The position numbers and the translations under genes are program-made. From positions 248,001 to 312,000 of the forward strand of contig NZ_FOXU01000001.1 in NCBI RefSeq assembly GCF_900115805.1: a stretch of 64,000 nt of DNA. The letters are read 5' to 3'. The notes under the pieces were generated by a model. That model was not told the origin of the DNA and did not search any database. It saw only the letters and a list, made by a program, of their open reading frames with translations. Within the stretch, counting starts at the first letter, position 1, and each line of letters begins with the position of its first letter. Shown piece by piece: positions 56,121 to 64,000 of this stretch. The DNA comes from Psychrobacillus psychrotolerans (GTDB lineage: Bacteria > Bacillota > Bacilli > Bacillales_A > Planococcaceae).

Positions 56121-57195
56121 ATTTTTGGTAAGTTAATAATAGGTCAACAAATTGTTCAGGTGTTTTAGAAGCATTAACCTCGAACATACGATCAATCATT
56201 TCTTCTTTTTCATCTACAAGTCGATTAAAAGAGTCCATAAAAGTTGTAGCTGTAAGATCTTCCTCTTCTAATATAGAAGCAAATCCTTTTTTCTCAAAAT
56301 ATTTAGCGTTTAAAACCTGATCTCCTCTACTCGCATGAACGGATAAAGGAATAAGTAACATCGGTTTTTTCAGTTCCAAAAACTCAAATATAGAGTTCGA
56401 ACCAGCTCGGCTAATTACATAATTAGATATTTTCATTAAATGTGGTAATTCATTGGTTACATATTCAAAAGCGATATAGTTCGGTTTCCCGACTAATAGC
56501 TCATCTTTATTGCCTTTTCCACATAGATGAATAACTTGAAATCTTTTTGTCAATTGCTCAATATTCTGTTTGATTACTTCATTGATCTTTGCAGAGCCTT
56601 GACTACCACCCATGACAATAATTGTTTCTTTTGATGCATCGAAGCCGGTTAACTGTTCTGCAATTTTTTCATCACCATGAAATAAATCAGGACGCAGTAT
56701 CGCTCCAATAGATGAAGCCTTGTTTGCCGGTAAATGCTTAATTGTCTCTTCGAATACAGTAAAAATATGTTCTGCAAATGACGATGCAATTTTATTGGCA
56801 AGCCCTGGAGTTAAATCTGATTCATGAATGACAACTGGTATATTGGAAAGCTTCGCTGCCAGTACAACCGGTACAGATACAAAACCTCCTTTAGAAAATA
56901 CAACAGAAGGCTTTACTTTTTTTAGCACAGTAATGGCCTGCATTGTTCCATACAACACTTTAAATGGATCAGAAAAGTTTTTTATGGAAAAGTAACGTCT
57001 TAACTTCCCATTAGAAATAGGGTGATACGGAATATTAGGGAATTTATCCCCGATAATTGTTTTTTCTATTCCATTATAAGAACCAATATAATGGATATCG
57101 TATTTTTTCTTTATTAACTCGGGTATTATGGCTTCATTTAACGAAACATGACCAGCCGTCCCTCCACCCGTTAATACTATTGTGTTATTATTCAT
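56119..57195 (-). CDS. murG: UDP-GlcNAc:lipid I GlcNAc transferase
   Basis: Makes lipid II at the inner face of the membrane. GGTAGHV (about 10-16) is the N-terminal glycine loop; GGFVSVPVVLAAK and HESDLTPGLANK are MurG signatures, and VMGGSQGSAKINE (about 194-206) plus SRAGSNSIFEFLE form the UDP-GlcNAc site. The length of 358 is normal. It stands alone, outside any division/cell-wall cluster, divergent from the MATE gene. Confidence 0.93.
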   Translation of the reverse strand: MNNNTIVLTGGGTAGHVSLNEAIIPELIKKKYDIHYIGSYNGIEKTIIGDKFPNIPYHPISNGKLRRYFSIKNFSDPFKVLYGTMQAITVLKKVKPSVVFSKGGFVSVPVVLAAKLSNIPVVIHESDLTPGLANKIASSFAEHIFTVFEETIKHLPANKASSIGAILRPDLFHGDEKIAEQLTGFDASKETIIVMGGSQGSAKINEVIKQNIEQLTKRFQVIHLCGKGNKDELLVGKPNYIAFEYVTNELPHLMKISNYVISRAGSNSIFEFLELKKPMLLIPLSVHASRGDQVLNAKYFEKKGFASILEEEDLTATTFMDSFNRLVDEKEEMIDRMFEVNASKTPEQFVDLLLTYQK

Positions 57196-57229
57196 TAATA
57201 ATCTCCTAACTAATTTATAACTTTAAAGG

Positions 57230-58585
57230 ATGTATGCCAACATGCACGAAATGAGAACTCTACCAGAAAAAAGTAAGTATATGATTAAGATCGTTTTACC
57301 CATATTAATCACGCAAATTGCACTCTATTTGATGACCTTCTTTGATATCCTGATGACAAGTAAATATAGCATTACCCATTTAGCTGGTGTTTCTATAGGT
57401 TCCTCTTTATGGGTGCCTGTATATACCGCCTTAACCGGTATATTAATAGGCATTACGCCAATTGTAGCACAATTAATCGGAGCAAAAAAGAAGAAAGATG
57501 TACGTACCTTTGTTCATCAGGGTTTTTATATTGGAATATTGCTTGCAATCGTTGTTTTTGTAGGTATTTTCCTAGTCATTGACCCTGTACTAAATTTAAT
57601 ACCTCTTGAAGCTAGTGTACGCATCGTAGCAAAGAAATATTTATTGATGTTGTGCATTGGACTAATTCCGTTATTTTTGTATAGCGTTTTACGGTCGTTT
57701 ATCGATGCATTAGGGAAAACAAGAGTGTCTATGTTTATCATCTTAGTATCTGCTCCCATTAATATTGTCTTAAATTACCTACTTATTTACGGTAAATTGG
57801 GCTTACCAGAGTTAGGGGGAGTCGGAGCAGGACTTGCCTCGGCAATTACATACTGGCTTATATTGCTGATCGCCATTATTATCGTACTTCGGAGTAACCC
57901 ATTTGCAGAATTACAAATCTTTCACAGATGGACTAAACCCTCTTTAGTGAAAATACGGATGCTCATGAAGATTGGAGTGCCGATAGGTTTATCTCTATTT
58001 GCAGAAACCACTATATTTTCTGCAGTTACCATTCTAATGAGTGTATATTCAACCGAGGTTATTTCCGCTCATCAAATAGCGATGAATTTTACTTCACTGC
58101 TTTATATGGTCCCTCTTAGCATTGCCATGGGGGCAACTATTCTAGTCGGTCATGAAATAGGGGCAAATCGATTCGCTGATGCTAGGACCTATAGTTGGTT
58201 GAGTGTTGCAACAGCGATTTGCTTTAGCTTAGTTTCTATTTCGATATTGTTGTTATTTAGAGAACAAATAGCCTCTGTATATACGAATGATAAGTATGTA
58301 ATCGAATTGACCGTTCAGTTTTTCTTCTTTGCCGCATTGTTCCAATTGTCTGATGCGATTCAAGCGCCTGTCCAAGGAGCATTACGTGGTTATAAAGATG
58401 TGACGATCACCTTTATCATGGCGATTATTTCCTATTGGATTATTGGCTTACCAACCGGTTATATTCTAGCCAATTATACGTCGTTTGAGCGCTTTGGATA
58501 TTGGATTGGATTGATTGTAGGATTATCTATAGGGGCTATCACACTTACGATAAGACTTGTTTATTTACAGAAGAAAATGAAGTAA
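57230..58585 (+). CDS. MATE family efflux transporter
   Basis: A 12-segment, 451-residue Na+ or H+ coupled multidrug exporter. Both pseudo-symmetric halves are visible, with SKYSITHLAGVSIGSSLW in helix 2, GVGAGLASAITYWL in helix 6 and the ALRGYKDVTITF loop in the second half. NorM-like. The first codon is close to 12 bases of TTTAAAGGATG; an ATG four codons on (MHEMRTL) is an alternative start. Confidence 0.92.
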   Translation: MYANMHEMRTLPEKSKYMIKIVLPILITQIALYLMTFFDILMTSKYSITHLAGVSIGSSLWVPVYTALTGILIGITPIVAQLIGAKKKKDVRTFVHQGFYIGILLAIVVFVGIFLVIDPVLNLIPLEASVRIVAKKYLLMLCIGLIPLFLYSVLRSFIDALGKTRVSMFIILVSAPINIVLNYLLIYGKLGLPELGGVGAGLASAITYWLILLIAIIIVLRSNPFAELQIFHRWTKPSLVKIRMLMKIGVPIGLSLFAETTIFSAVTILMSVYSTEVISAHQIAMNFTSLLYMVPLSIAMGATILVGHEIGANRFADARTYSWLSVATAICFSLVSISILLLFREQIASVYTNDKYVIELTVQFFFFAALFQLSDAIQAPVQGALRGYKDVTITFIMAIISYWIIGLPTGYILANYTSFERFGYWIGLIVGLSIGAITLTIRLVYLQKKMK

Positions 58586-58750
58586 AAGTGCACAGCTCCG
58601 ATGTATATCCCTAAGGTTCCACTTTTCCCAAGTCAATATCCACGAATAGTAAGTAACGTGTGGAGCAACGTTTGTGAACCTTCAGTGAACTGCAAGTAAC
58701 TGTTCGTATAATAAAACGATACTCAGACGCATCAAATAATACATACACAA

Positions 58751-58774
58751 AAAGCGACGCATAGGCGTCGCTTT
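58751..58774 (-). repeat. Terminator hairpin, left duplicate
   Basis: AAAGCGACGC with GCGTCGCTTT around an ATAG loop. An identical stem-loop lies at 59123-59146. Confidence 0.85.
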
Positions 58775-59122
58775 AGACTGTAGACAAACTTAATTTTAGA
58801 TGTATAGAGTTGAATATTAAACTCGGCAATGCCCACCACTTCGCTTTCCGTGGGCTTGGCTTCAGCCTCCTCGTCACTACTAAAAACATATGCTCCTGCG
58901 GTTACTCGTCGCAAAGACATTGGTCAAACAAAGTTCGACCAATGTCCTTCCTGCGGGGTCTTCAGCTCAAGCTATCCCATAGGAGTCTTCGTGGTGGACC
59001 TTGCCTTATAAACAGTTCCAATAGAGTATTCAATATCTTACTTTTAATAGGATGAATAAAACCCTTATGAATATTTATTTACTATTCATAACCATTTATA
59101 AAAATACCTTTGTCGTCAAACT
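58775..59122. mobile_element. IS-derived non-autonomous element (copy B)
   Basis: About 348 bp, related to copy A (12098-12382) along its whole length: same ends (AGACTGTAGACAAACT and GTCGTCAAACT), same palindromic core. It has about 65 extra bases in the middle (around 58880-58945). No credible gene. It too lies between two copies of one terminator hairpin, downstream of a minus-strand gene. Confidence 0.75.
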
Positions 59123-59146
59123 GAAGCGACGCATAGGCGTCGCTTT
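59123..59146. repeat. Terminator hairpin, right duplicate
   Basis: Second copy of the GCGACGC stem-loop, adjacent to the CAP-protein gene stop. It is followed by a T run on the plus strand; on the minus strand its U-tract has been displaced by the element. Confidence 0.8.
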
Positions 59147-59158
59147 TTTGTGTGTTAA

Positions 59159-60088
59159 TTATTTACCGATAAATTGCTGTGTCCAATAATAACCACTATC
59201 TGATAAACCTACGCCAATATGTGTAAATGAGCCGTTCATAATATTAGCTTTATGACCAGGAGATTTCATCCACGCGTCTACAACTTCAGCTGCATTACGT
59301 TGACCCATTGCGATATTTTCTGCAGCCGATTTATACGTAATTCCCATTGATTTCATTTGATCAAATGGTGAACCGTAAGTTGGGCTTGTATGTGAGAAAT
59401 AATTTTTATTTTTCATATCTTGAGATTTTGCTTGTGCAGACTGGGTAAGTTTTGTATCGATTTGAAGTGCTTTCAACCCTGCTTTAGCACGTTCTTGGTT
59501 AGTTAAATTCACCACTTGCTGAATTTCAGAAGTAACTTTAACCTCTTCTTTCACTTCAGTTGTTGGTTTTTGCACTACAGGTTCTTTTACTGTAGGTGCT
59601 GGTTGTTGTACTGCAGGTTTTTGAACTGTAGGTTCTTGTACTGCAGGAGTTTCTTTTACCGGTTCTTTAACAACTGGCTTTTCTTGAACTGGTTCTTTTA
59701 CTACAGGTTTTTCTTCAGCTGGTTTAGCTGGAGTTACCACTTCTGGTTTTTTAGCTGGTTCTGCTGGTTTTTCCACTACAGGAACCGGTGCTTTTTCTTC
59801 TGTTTGTTTTTCATCTTCTTTAGCTACTGGTTTGTTCACTACTTGGCCTATATTAATCTTAGAAACATCCTTAAGATTTAGAAGCTTTGCAAATGATAAC
59901 TGCATATTGTAATTCCATTTTACTTTATAAGAAAGATTTTTTGGAACTTCCCCATTAAATACAACGGATGTTTTTGCCACGGAAGTAGTTGGTGAAAACC
60001 CAGTATTCATAGATGCGCTAGCTGTACTGGCAGAGATTAATAATCCACTAGCTAATACTCCAGCCATAATCGTATGTTTTTTATTCAT
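59159..60088 (-). CDS. Secreted CAP-domain protein, YkwD-like
   Basis: Signal peptide (MNKKHTIMAGVLASGLLISA), a region of about 80 residues unlike known folds, a low-complexity Pro/Lys/Glu/Val linker built from PVVKEPVQEKP-type repeats (about 95-180), and a C-terminal CAP/SCP domain with NYFSHTSPTYGSPFD, AAENIAMGQRNA and HKANIMNGSFTHIGVG. The domain His and Glu residues are present. Such proteins are exported or wall-associated, some in spores; the activity is unknown. Confidence 0.9.
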   Translation of the reverse strand: MNKKHTIMAGVLASGLLISASTASASMNTGFSPTTSVAKTSVVFNGEVPKNLSYKVKWNYNMQLSFAKLLNLKDVSKINIGQVVNKPVAKEDEKQTEEKAPVPVVEKPAEPAKKPEVVTPAKPAEEKPVVKEPVQEKPVVKEPVKETPAVQEPTVQKPAVQQPAPTVKEPVVQKPTTEVKEEVKVTSEIQQVVNLTNQERAKAGLKALQIDTKLTQSAQAKSQDMKNKNYFSHTSPTYGSPFDQMKSMGITYKSAAENIAMGQRNAAEVVDAWMKSPGHKANIMNGSFTHIGVGLSDSGYYWTQQFIGK

Positions 60089-60247
60089 GTTTCATTTCCT
60101 CCTTCTTTTGTGCTCCCCTATTGTAAACACAAAATTGAATGAAATTTTCACATAAAATATACCAATGAATCCAATAGAATATTTTTTTCTTTAAAATCTA
60201 CAAGTCTAGCAAAGATTTATGGATAACTTATCCACTATGCTAAAATA

Positions 60248-60523
60248 TTAGCTTTTACAATCGGTTGACAGTTTTTTATATTCTTCGTTATACAGTTCAA
60301 TCACCATCTGTTGTTTACTGACCGATAGCGTACTATTACTAATACGATCGAGTGCCAATTTATACTTCTGTTGAATAGATACCCTAGCTCTAGGATGAGT
60401 AAATTCGTCCAATAACTCAGACCGAATAATAGTTCTAACCTCTTCAACAGTTTGTATATTATCAACGGAGTGACGATTTTGGTAGAGTAACTGAAACGCA
60501 CTAATCATTTGGCGTATTTCCAA
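60248..60523 (-). CDS. Small helical protein, unknown
   Basis: A 91-residue predicted helical soluble protein (MEIRQMISAFQLLYQNRHSV). It overlaps the end of the CobW-type gene by 23 bases in another frame, so it is likely the last gene of the ctpA-cobW transcript. A start at the second Met (60508) is possible. No family recognised. Confidence 0.55.
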   Translation of the reverse strand: MEIRQMISAFQLLYQNRHSVDNIQTVEEVRTIIRSELLDEFTHPRARVSIQQKYKLALDRISNSTLSVSKQQMVIELYNEEYKKLSTDCKS

Positions 60524-61406
60524 TTACAGTGATTGCTTCTACCTGATCTCCAATGATTACAATCTGTGGCTCCATTTTTATATATTCTGGTAACCATTGC
60601 ACCATACCATATGCATACTGAAACAGAAAAGGGTTTTTATAGCCTACTAATGGTACATAACCCTTCATACGATAGACGGTATCTGGGAGTTCTTTTACCC
60701 ATTGTTCGAACACTTCTTTTTCCACTGGCTCCGAAAAAGTATGTAAGCGGGAGGATAAGGTCAGTTGCTTACCTATTGCCGCTTGTTTAACTTCTTGACC
60801 ATGATAAGTTGCTTCTAGACCTGTAATCATATTCAATGGCAATTTTGCGTTAGAAGTCTGAATAATAGGAGCGTGTCTATTAAAACCTTGAATTTGCATC
60901 GTTACCGTAGCTACTTCATCTTCAGAAAGAAGGTCTATTTTATTTGCGAGTATTAAATGCGCATGTTTTATCTGCTCCATAAATAACATACGTGTTTGAG
61001 GGGTCATTTTGTCACGCTCAAGCCATCTTTTACTATCTGCTACTGTAATAATACCCTTCATATTTAATCTATTTGCAAAATAAGGGGATAACACGGCATC
61101 CATTGCTTCGACTGGATGAGCTGCACCAGTAGTTTCGATTAAGAGGACATCAAACACTTCTCCCTCTAATAACATTTGCAACTGTGCCTCCATTTTTTCA
61201 GAACCTGTACAGCATATACATCCTTCTAACATCTCTTTAATAGGAACATCTTCATCCACAGATCGACTATCAAATGGTAATTTTCCTAATTCATTCATGA
61301 TTACTGCTGGCTTTAAACCCTTTTCTTTCATTTGTTCGATTAAATGTGACAATAAAGAAGTTTTCCCACTTCCTAAAAACCCACTAAGTAAATAGACATC
61401 CTTCAT
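60501..61406 (-). CDS. CobW/ZNG1-type GTPase metallochaperone
   Basis: A G3E-family P-loop GTPase: Walker A GFLGSGKTS (about 9-17), the metal-binding GCICC motif near 64-68, LLIETTGAAHP for Walker B and ANKIDLL as the base-specificity motif, followed by a CobW C-terminal domain. The start MKDVYLLSGF is preceded by AAGGGAG at nine bases; the frame is open 20 codons further without a site. It probably hands zinc or cobalt to a partner protein; partner unknown. Confidence 0.88.
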   Translation of the reverse strand: MKDVYLLSGFLGSGKTSLLSHLIEQMKEKGLKPAVIMNELGKLPFDSRSVDEDVPIKEMLEGCICCTGSEKMEAQLQMLLEGEVFDVLLIETTGAAHPVEAMDAVLSPYFANRLNMKGIITVADSKRWLERDKMTPQTRMLFMEQIKHAHLILANKIDLLSEDEVATVTMQIQGFNRHAPIIQTSNAKLPLNMITGLEATYHGQEVKQAAIGKQLTLSSRLHTFSEPVEKEVFEQWVKELPDTVYRMKGYVPLVGYKNPFLFQYAYGMVQWLPEYIKMEPQIVIIGDQVEAITVIGNTPND

Positions 61407-61470
61407 AATTTTAAACTCCCTTAATCTCGTTGAAAAAGCTGACCGTATAGGCCAGCTTTCATCCAACTCT

Positions 61471-62970
61471 TTATTTGTTTAACAAATCTTTCACAACTTC
61501 TTGCGCTTTTAACAACTGAGGATCTTCTTCTAAAATTTTCTCTCTAAGTAAATTCATCAATTGATAAGAAGTATCGCCATCTATATCACCAGAAACTTTA
61601 AGTTTGTTGTCGGTCTGGAACTTCTTCACAGCAGCATTCATCTGTGCGTCATAGTTACCATCTACTTCACCTACATCATATCCAACTGCCTTTAACATTT
61701 CTTCAGCAGTTTGAACTGCTTCGGAGGATTGGTTAGTTTTCAATGTTACAGTAGTATCTAGAGGCGGTAACATAGCATAGGATGGATATTCCACAACATG
61801 ATCTGGAAGAATCCCTTTTTCATGAATCCAGTTTCCTTCTGGCGTTAACCACTTAGCAGTTGTAATTTTAATATTAGAACCATCCGGTAAATCATTTACT
61901 GTTTGTACAGTCCCTTTACCAAAAGAATTTAAGCCTACTAATGGTACATTTGCAGATTCACTTAAGGCACCAGCCAATATTTCTGAAGCTGAAGCACTAC
62001 CTTCATCAATGATTAATGTAACAGGTACTTTGATACGAGTTCCATCGGTAGCTACTGTAACCTCTTTGTTATCCTGAATTTCAATTTGCAGTAAGTTCTT
62101 TCCTTCTTCTACAAAGAGATTAGAAATATCTATCGCAGAAGATAGTAAACCTCCTGGATTTTGACGAACATCAAGTACTAACGCTTTCATGCCCTCTTTT
62201 TCCATGGCATCAATCGCTTTTAACAACTCATCATATGTGTTTGTTGAAAAACTCGATATAATAATATGCGCCACTTGATCATCCAACATTTCTGCATATA
62301 CCGTTTCAATTGGAATATCGTCACGGACAATTGTTACATCCATTACAGCATTAGTACCACGTTGTATAGATAGAGTTACTTCTGTCCCTTTACTACCACG
62401 AATAAGTAATACTGCTTCGGAAGCACTAAATCCTTTAATATCTTTTCCATCTACTGCCATAACTTTATCATTTGGCATCAACCCTGCTTTTTCAGCAGGC
62501 GAGTTTTTAATAGGTGACACGATGTTAATAACTCCGTCTACTTCTTGAATCTCTGCACCTATCCCTTGAAAACTCGAAGAAATATTTTCATTGAATTGAG
62601 AAGCCTCATCCTGGTTCATATAATCGGAATATGGATCTTCTAAAGCATCAATCATCCCGTTAATAGCGCCATTAATCACAGCTTCTTCATCAACTTCTTT
62701 ATAATATTCTTCTTCTAATTTATCGTAAGCCAAATACAATTTAGAGAACTCAGATCGCTCGCTCTTATCACCTGCATTTACATTTACAACTTTTTCATCC
62801 CCCCATGTTAACGCAATCAAGGTAACAGCTGCTGTTGCTACAACAAGGGCAAAAATAGTTAATAGGAAAACAAATGGTTTCATTTTAATATATTTGGATG
62901 CTGGTTTTATTTCTGTAAATTCTTCTTCGTTATTTTGTTTTTGTTCGTCCAAATCCTTCACCCTTTTCAA
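61471..62970 (-). CDS. ctpA: C-terminal processing protease, S41 family
   Basis: A membrane-anchored serine protease: one membrane segment at about 31-54, a PDZ domain (about 135-215), the S41 catalytic domain with the Ser in GSASASE (325-329) and Lys352 (SFGKGTVQ), and a C-terminal peptidoglycan-binding domain (about 415-480). This matches CtpA/CtpB of Bacillus; CtpB cleaves a sporulation checkpoint protein, but which paralogue this is cannot be settled. Confidence 0.93.
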   Translation of the reverse strand: MKRVKDLDEQKQNNEEEFTEIKPASKYIKMKPFVFLLTIFALVVATAAVTLIALTWGDEKVVNVNAGDKSERSEFSKLYLAYDKLEEEYYKEVDEEAVINGAINGMIDALEDPYSDYMNQDEASQFNENISSSFQGIGAEIQEVDGVINIVSPIKNSPAEKAGLMPNDKVMAVDGKDIKGFSASEAVLLIRGSKGTEVTLSIQRGTNAVMDVTIVRDDIPIETVYAEMLDDQVAHIIISSFSTNTYDELLKAIDAMEKEGMKALVLDVRQNPGGLLSSAIDISNLFVEEGKNLLQIEIQDNKEVTVATDGTRIKVPVTLIIDEGSASASEILAGALSESANVPLVGLNSFGKGTVQTVNDLPDGSNIKITTAKWLTPEGNWIHEKGILPDHVVEYPSYAMLPPLDTTVTLKTNQSSEAVQTAEEMLKAVGYDVGEVDGNYDAQMNAAVKKFQTDNKLKVSGDIDGDTSYQLMNLLREKILEEDPQLLKAQEVVKDLLNK

Positions 62971-63024
62971 AAAACTTCTTTAAATAATGTATGTAATATT
63001 TAATATTTTAAGTCATCGTATTAT

Positions 63025-63058
63025 TTTAAAAAAGACTGTCATATAGATGACAGTCTAT
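63025..63058 (-). terminator. Terminator of deoD
   Basis: AGACTGTCAT with ATGACAGTCT and a T run on the minus strand. Confidence 0.9.
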
Positions 63059-63095
63059 TTATGATTGTTATCTTATTCAAAGCTAATAGTAGTTG

Positions 63096-63800
63096 TTAGT
63101 CTTGAATTGCAGCTTCTAATGCAACTACAATCATATCATTGAACGTTGTTTGACGCTCTTCAGAAGAAGTTGCTTCTCCCGTGATAATATGATCACTAAC
63201 TGTTAAAACAGATAATGCTTGACGTCCAAATTTAGCCGCAAGTGTATAAAGAGCTGCTGTCTCCATTTCTACAGCAAGAACTCCGTAGTCCGCCCACTTC
63301 TCATTTTGTGCGTTCTCATTGTAGAATAAATCAGCTGTAAATACATTCCCAACTTTTAAATTCAATCCAGCTTCTTTGCCTGCATTATATGCTTTATACA
63401 GTAAGTCAAAGTCAGCTGTTGGAGCAAAACTTATATCATCCAAAAGAACTTTGTTCATAGATGAATCTGAAGATGCACTTTGAGCAAGAATTACGTCACG
63501 CACTTTCACATCTTTTTGGATTGCACCACAAGTTCCAACTCGGATTAACTTTTGTACATCATACTCATTCATCAATTCTGTAACATAAATAGATATAGAT
63601 GGCACTCCCATTCCTGTACCTTGTACAGAAATACGTTTTCCTTTATAAGTTCCCGTATATCCAAACATGTTACGAACCTCATTATACTGGACAACATCTT
63701 CTAAGAATGTTTCCGCAATATACTTCGCACGTAGTGGATCTCCAGGTAATAGGATTGTGTCTGCAATTTCACCTTTTTTAGCATTAATATGAATACTCAT
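63096..63800 (-). CDS. deoD: Purine nucleoside phosphorylase, DeoD type
   Basis: Splits purine (deoxy)nucleosides with phosphate; hexameric trimer-of-dimers family. [15 protein letters not shown] (about 17-31) binds phosphate, [14 protein letters not shown] near 58 and [12 protein letters not shown] (about 178-189) bind the ribose, and the active-site Asp is in VSDHIIT near 203. Length 234 is standard. Confidence 0.96.
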   Translation of the reverse strand: MSIHINAKKGEIADTILLPGDPLRAKYIAETFLEDVVQYNEVRNMFGYTGTYKGKRISVQGTGMGVPSISIYVTELMNEYDVQKLIRVGTCGAIQKDVKVRDVILAQSASSDSSMNKVLLDDISFAPTADFDLLYKAYNAGKEAGLNLKVGNVFTADLFYNENAQNEKWADYGVLAVEMETAALYTLAAKFGRQALSVLTVSDHIITGEATSSEERQTTFNDMIVVALEAAIQD

Positions 63801-63871
63801 TTAATTAACCTCATTTCTAATACGTTTCGGCTTAATGATACCGTTTTTTTCCTATAATTGCAATGAACTTG

Positions 63872-64000
63872 CTACTTAGAATCCTCTATATAATACTCCC
63901 ATATTTCATCAAATACAGTTGCAGGCATATTCGGATCTGCTAGCTCTTCAATATACAACGAAACTTTATCGAAAGAAGTTTCTGCTTTTGGAAAATCGTG
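63872..64000 (-). CDS. C-terminal end of an unidentified gene
   Basis: The last 42 codons of a gene entering from the right edge, reading HDFPKAETSFDKVSLYIEEL and ending EIWEYYIEDSK. The composition looks natural and it lies on the same strand as deoD. No family recognised from this piece. Confidence 0.5.
   Translation of the reverse strand, partial: HDFPKAETSFDKVSLYIEELADPNMPATVFDEIWEYYIEDSK

Noticed and set aside
58732-59055. ORFs on both strands within repeat copy B
   Set aside because: Same reason: they are by-products of the repeat, with no start signals and no conservation of frame between copies.
1-64000. CRISPR arrays, rRNA genes and regular tRNA genes
   Set aside because: No regularly spaced direct repeats, no rRNA-like stretches and no complete tRNA cloverleaf with acceptor stem were seen.

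Overview
The window is low-GC Gram-positive chromosome. Gene content and order (MetA with a SAM riboswitch, odhAB next to an ArlRS-type two-component system, LigD/Ku, YkwD-, YitT- and CtpA-like proteins, T-box control of trp genes) point to a Bacillales member. A Planococcaceae-type bacterium (Psychrobacillus, Lysinibacillus or Sporosarcina relative) is my best guess; this is inference, since no rRNA or marker gene can be compared here.

Layout. 1-2.3 kb: trpD-trpC-trpF on the minus strand behind a tryptophan T-box leader. 2.4-3.05 kb: a PepSY protein and a very likely type I toxin-antitoxin locus with a 31-residue holin-like toxin and a convergent antisense RNA. 3.1-9.3 kb: metabolic and housekeeping genes, metA with its SAM-I riboswitch, and a chemoreceptor. 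9.4-11.9 kb: an ABC-F protein behind an apparent leader-peptide/attenuator region, and a small lipoprotein. 12-16 kb: an IS-derived repeat sitting in a terminator, then an AI-2E family transporter, an LCP ligase and MsrA.

16-23.6 kb is an envelope-stress type module: two fused ATPase-permease ABC proteins and a lipoprotein on the minus strand, diverging from an OmpR-type regulator and histidine kinase, followed by two small secreted repeat proteins. The same TTAA-type direct-repeat box lies in front of the ABC operon, the regulator gene and one secreted protein gene, at a constant distance from the -10 element, so these genes probably form one small regulon. An MFS efflux gene follows. 25.5-30.6 kb is scarred DNA: two copies of a 360-bp integrase-derived repeat, broken transposases (ISL3, an IS1182-like left end), a possible group II intron fragment, and an intact SigV/RsiV-like ECF sigma/anti-sigma pair.

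30.6-55 kb is mostly core genome: YkpA-like ABC-F, RsbR-like STAS protein, cold-shock protein, xpaC-telA, MoxR/VWA pair, LigD and Ku separated by a purine-riboswitch-controlled NupC transporter, YitT, odhAB, ArlRS and a PAS-GGDEF protein. At 55.4 kb a cloverleaf-like structured RNA precedes a GNAT gene. 56-64 kb carries a stand-alone murG, a MATE pump, a second copy of the IS-derived repeat (again inside a terminator), a CAP-domain protein, a CobW GTPase, CtpA and DeoD.

The strongest unusual signals are: (1) short IS-derived elements that split rho-independent terminators and leave the whole hairpin duplicated on both sides; (2) the type I toxin-antitoxin locus; (3) the cloverleaf-like RNA with a competing downstream hairpin; (4) the shared operator plus a 12-codon upstream ORF in the ABC/TCS module; (5) the ABC-F attenuator. 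No CRISPR array, no complete prophage and no obvious new defence island were seen.
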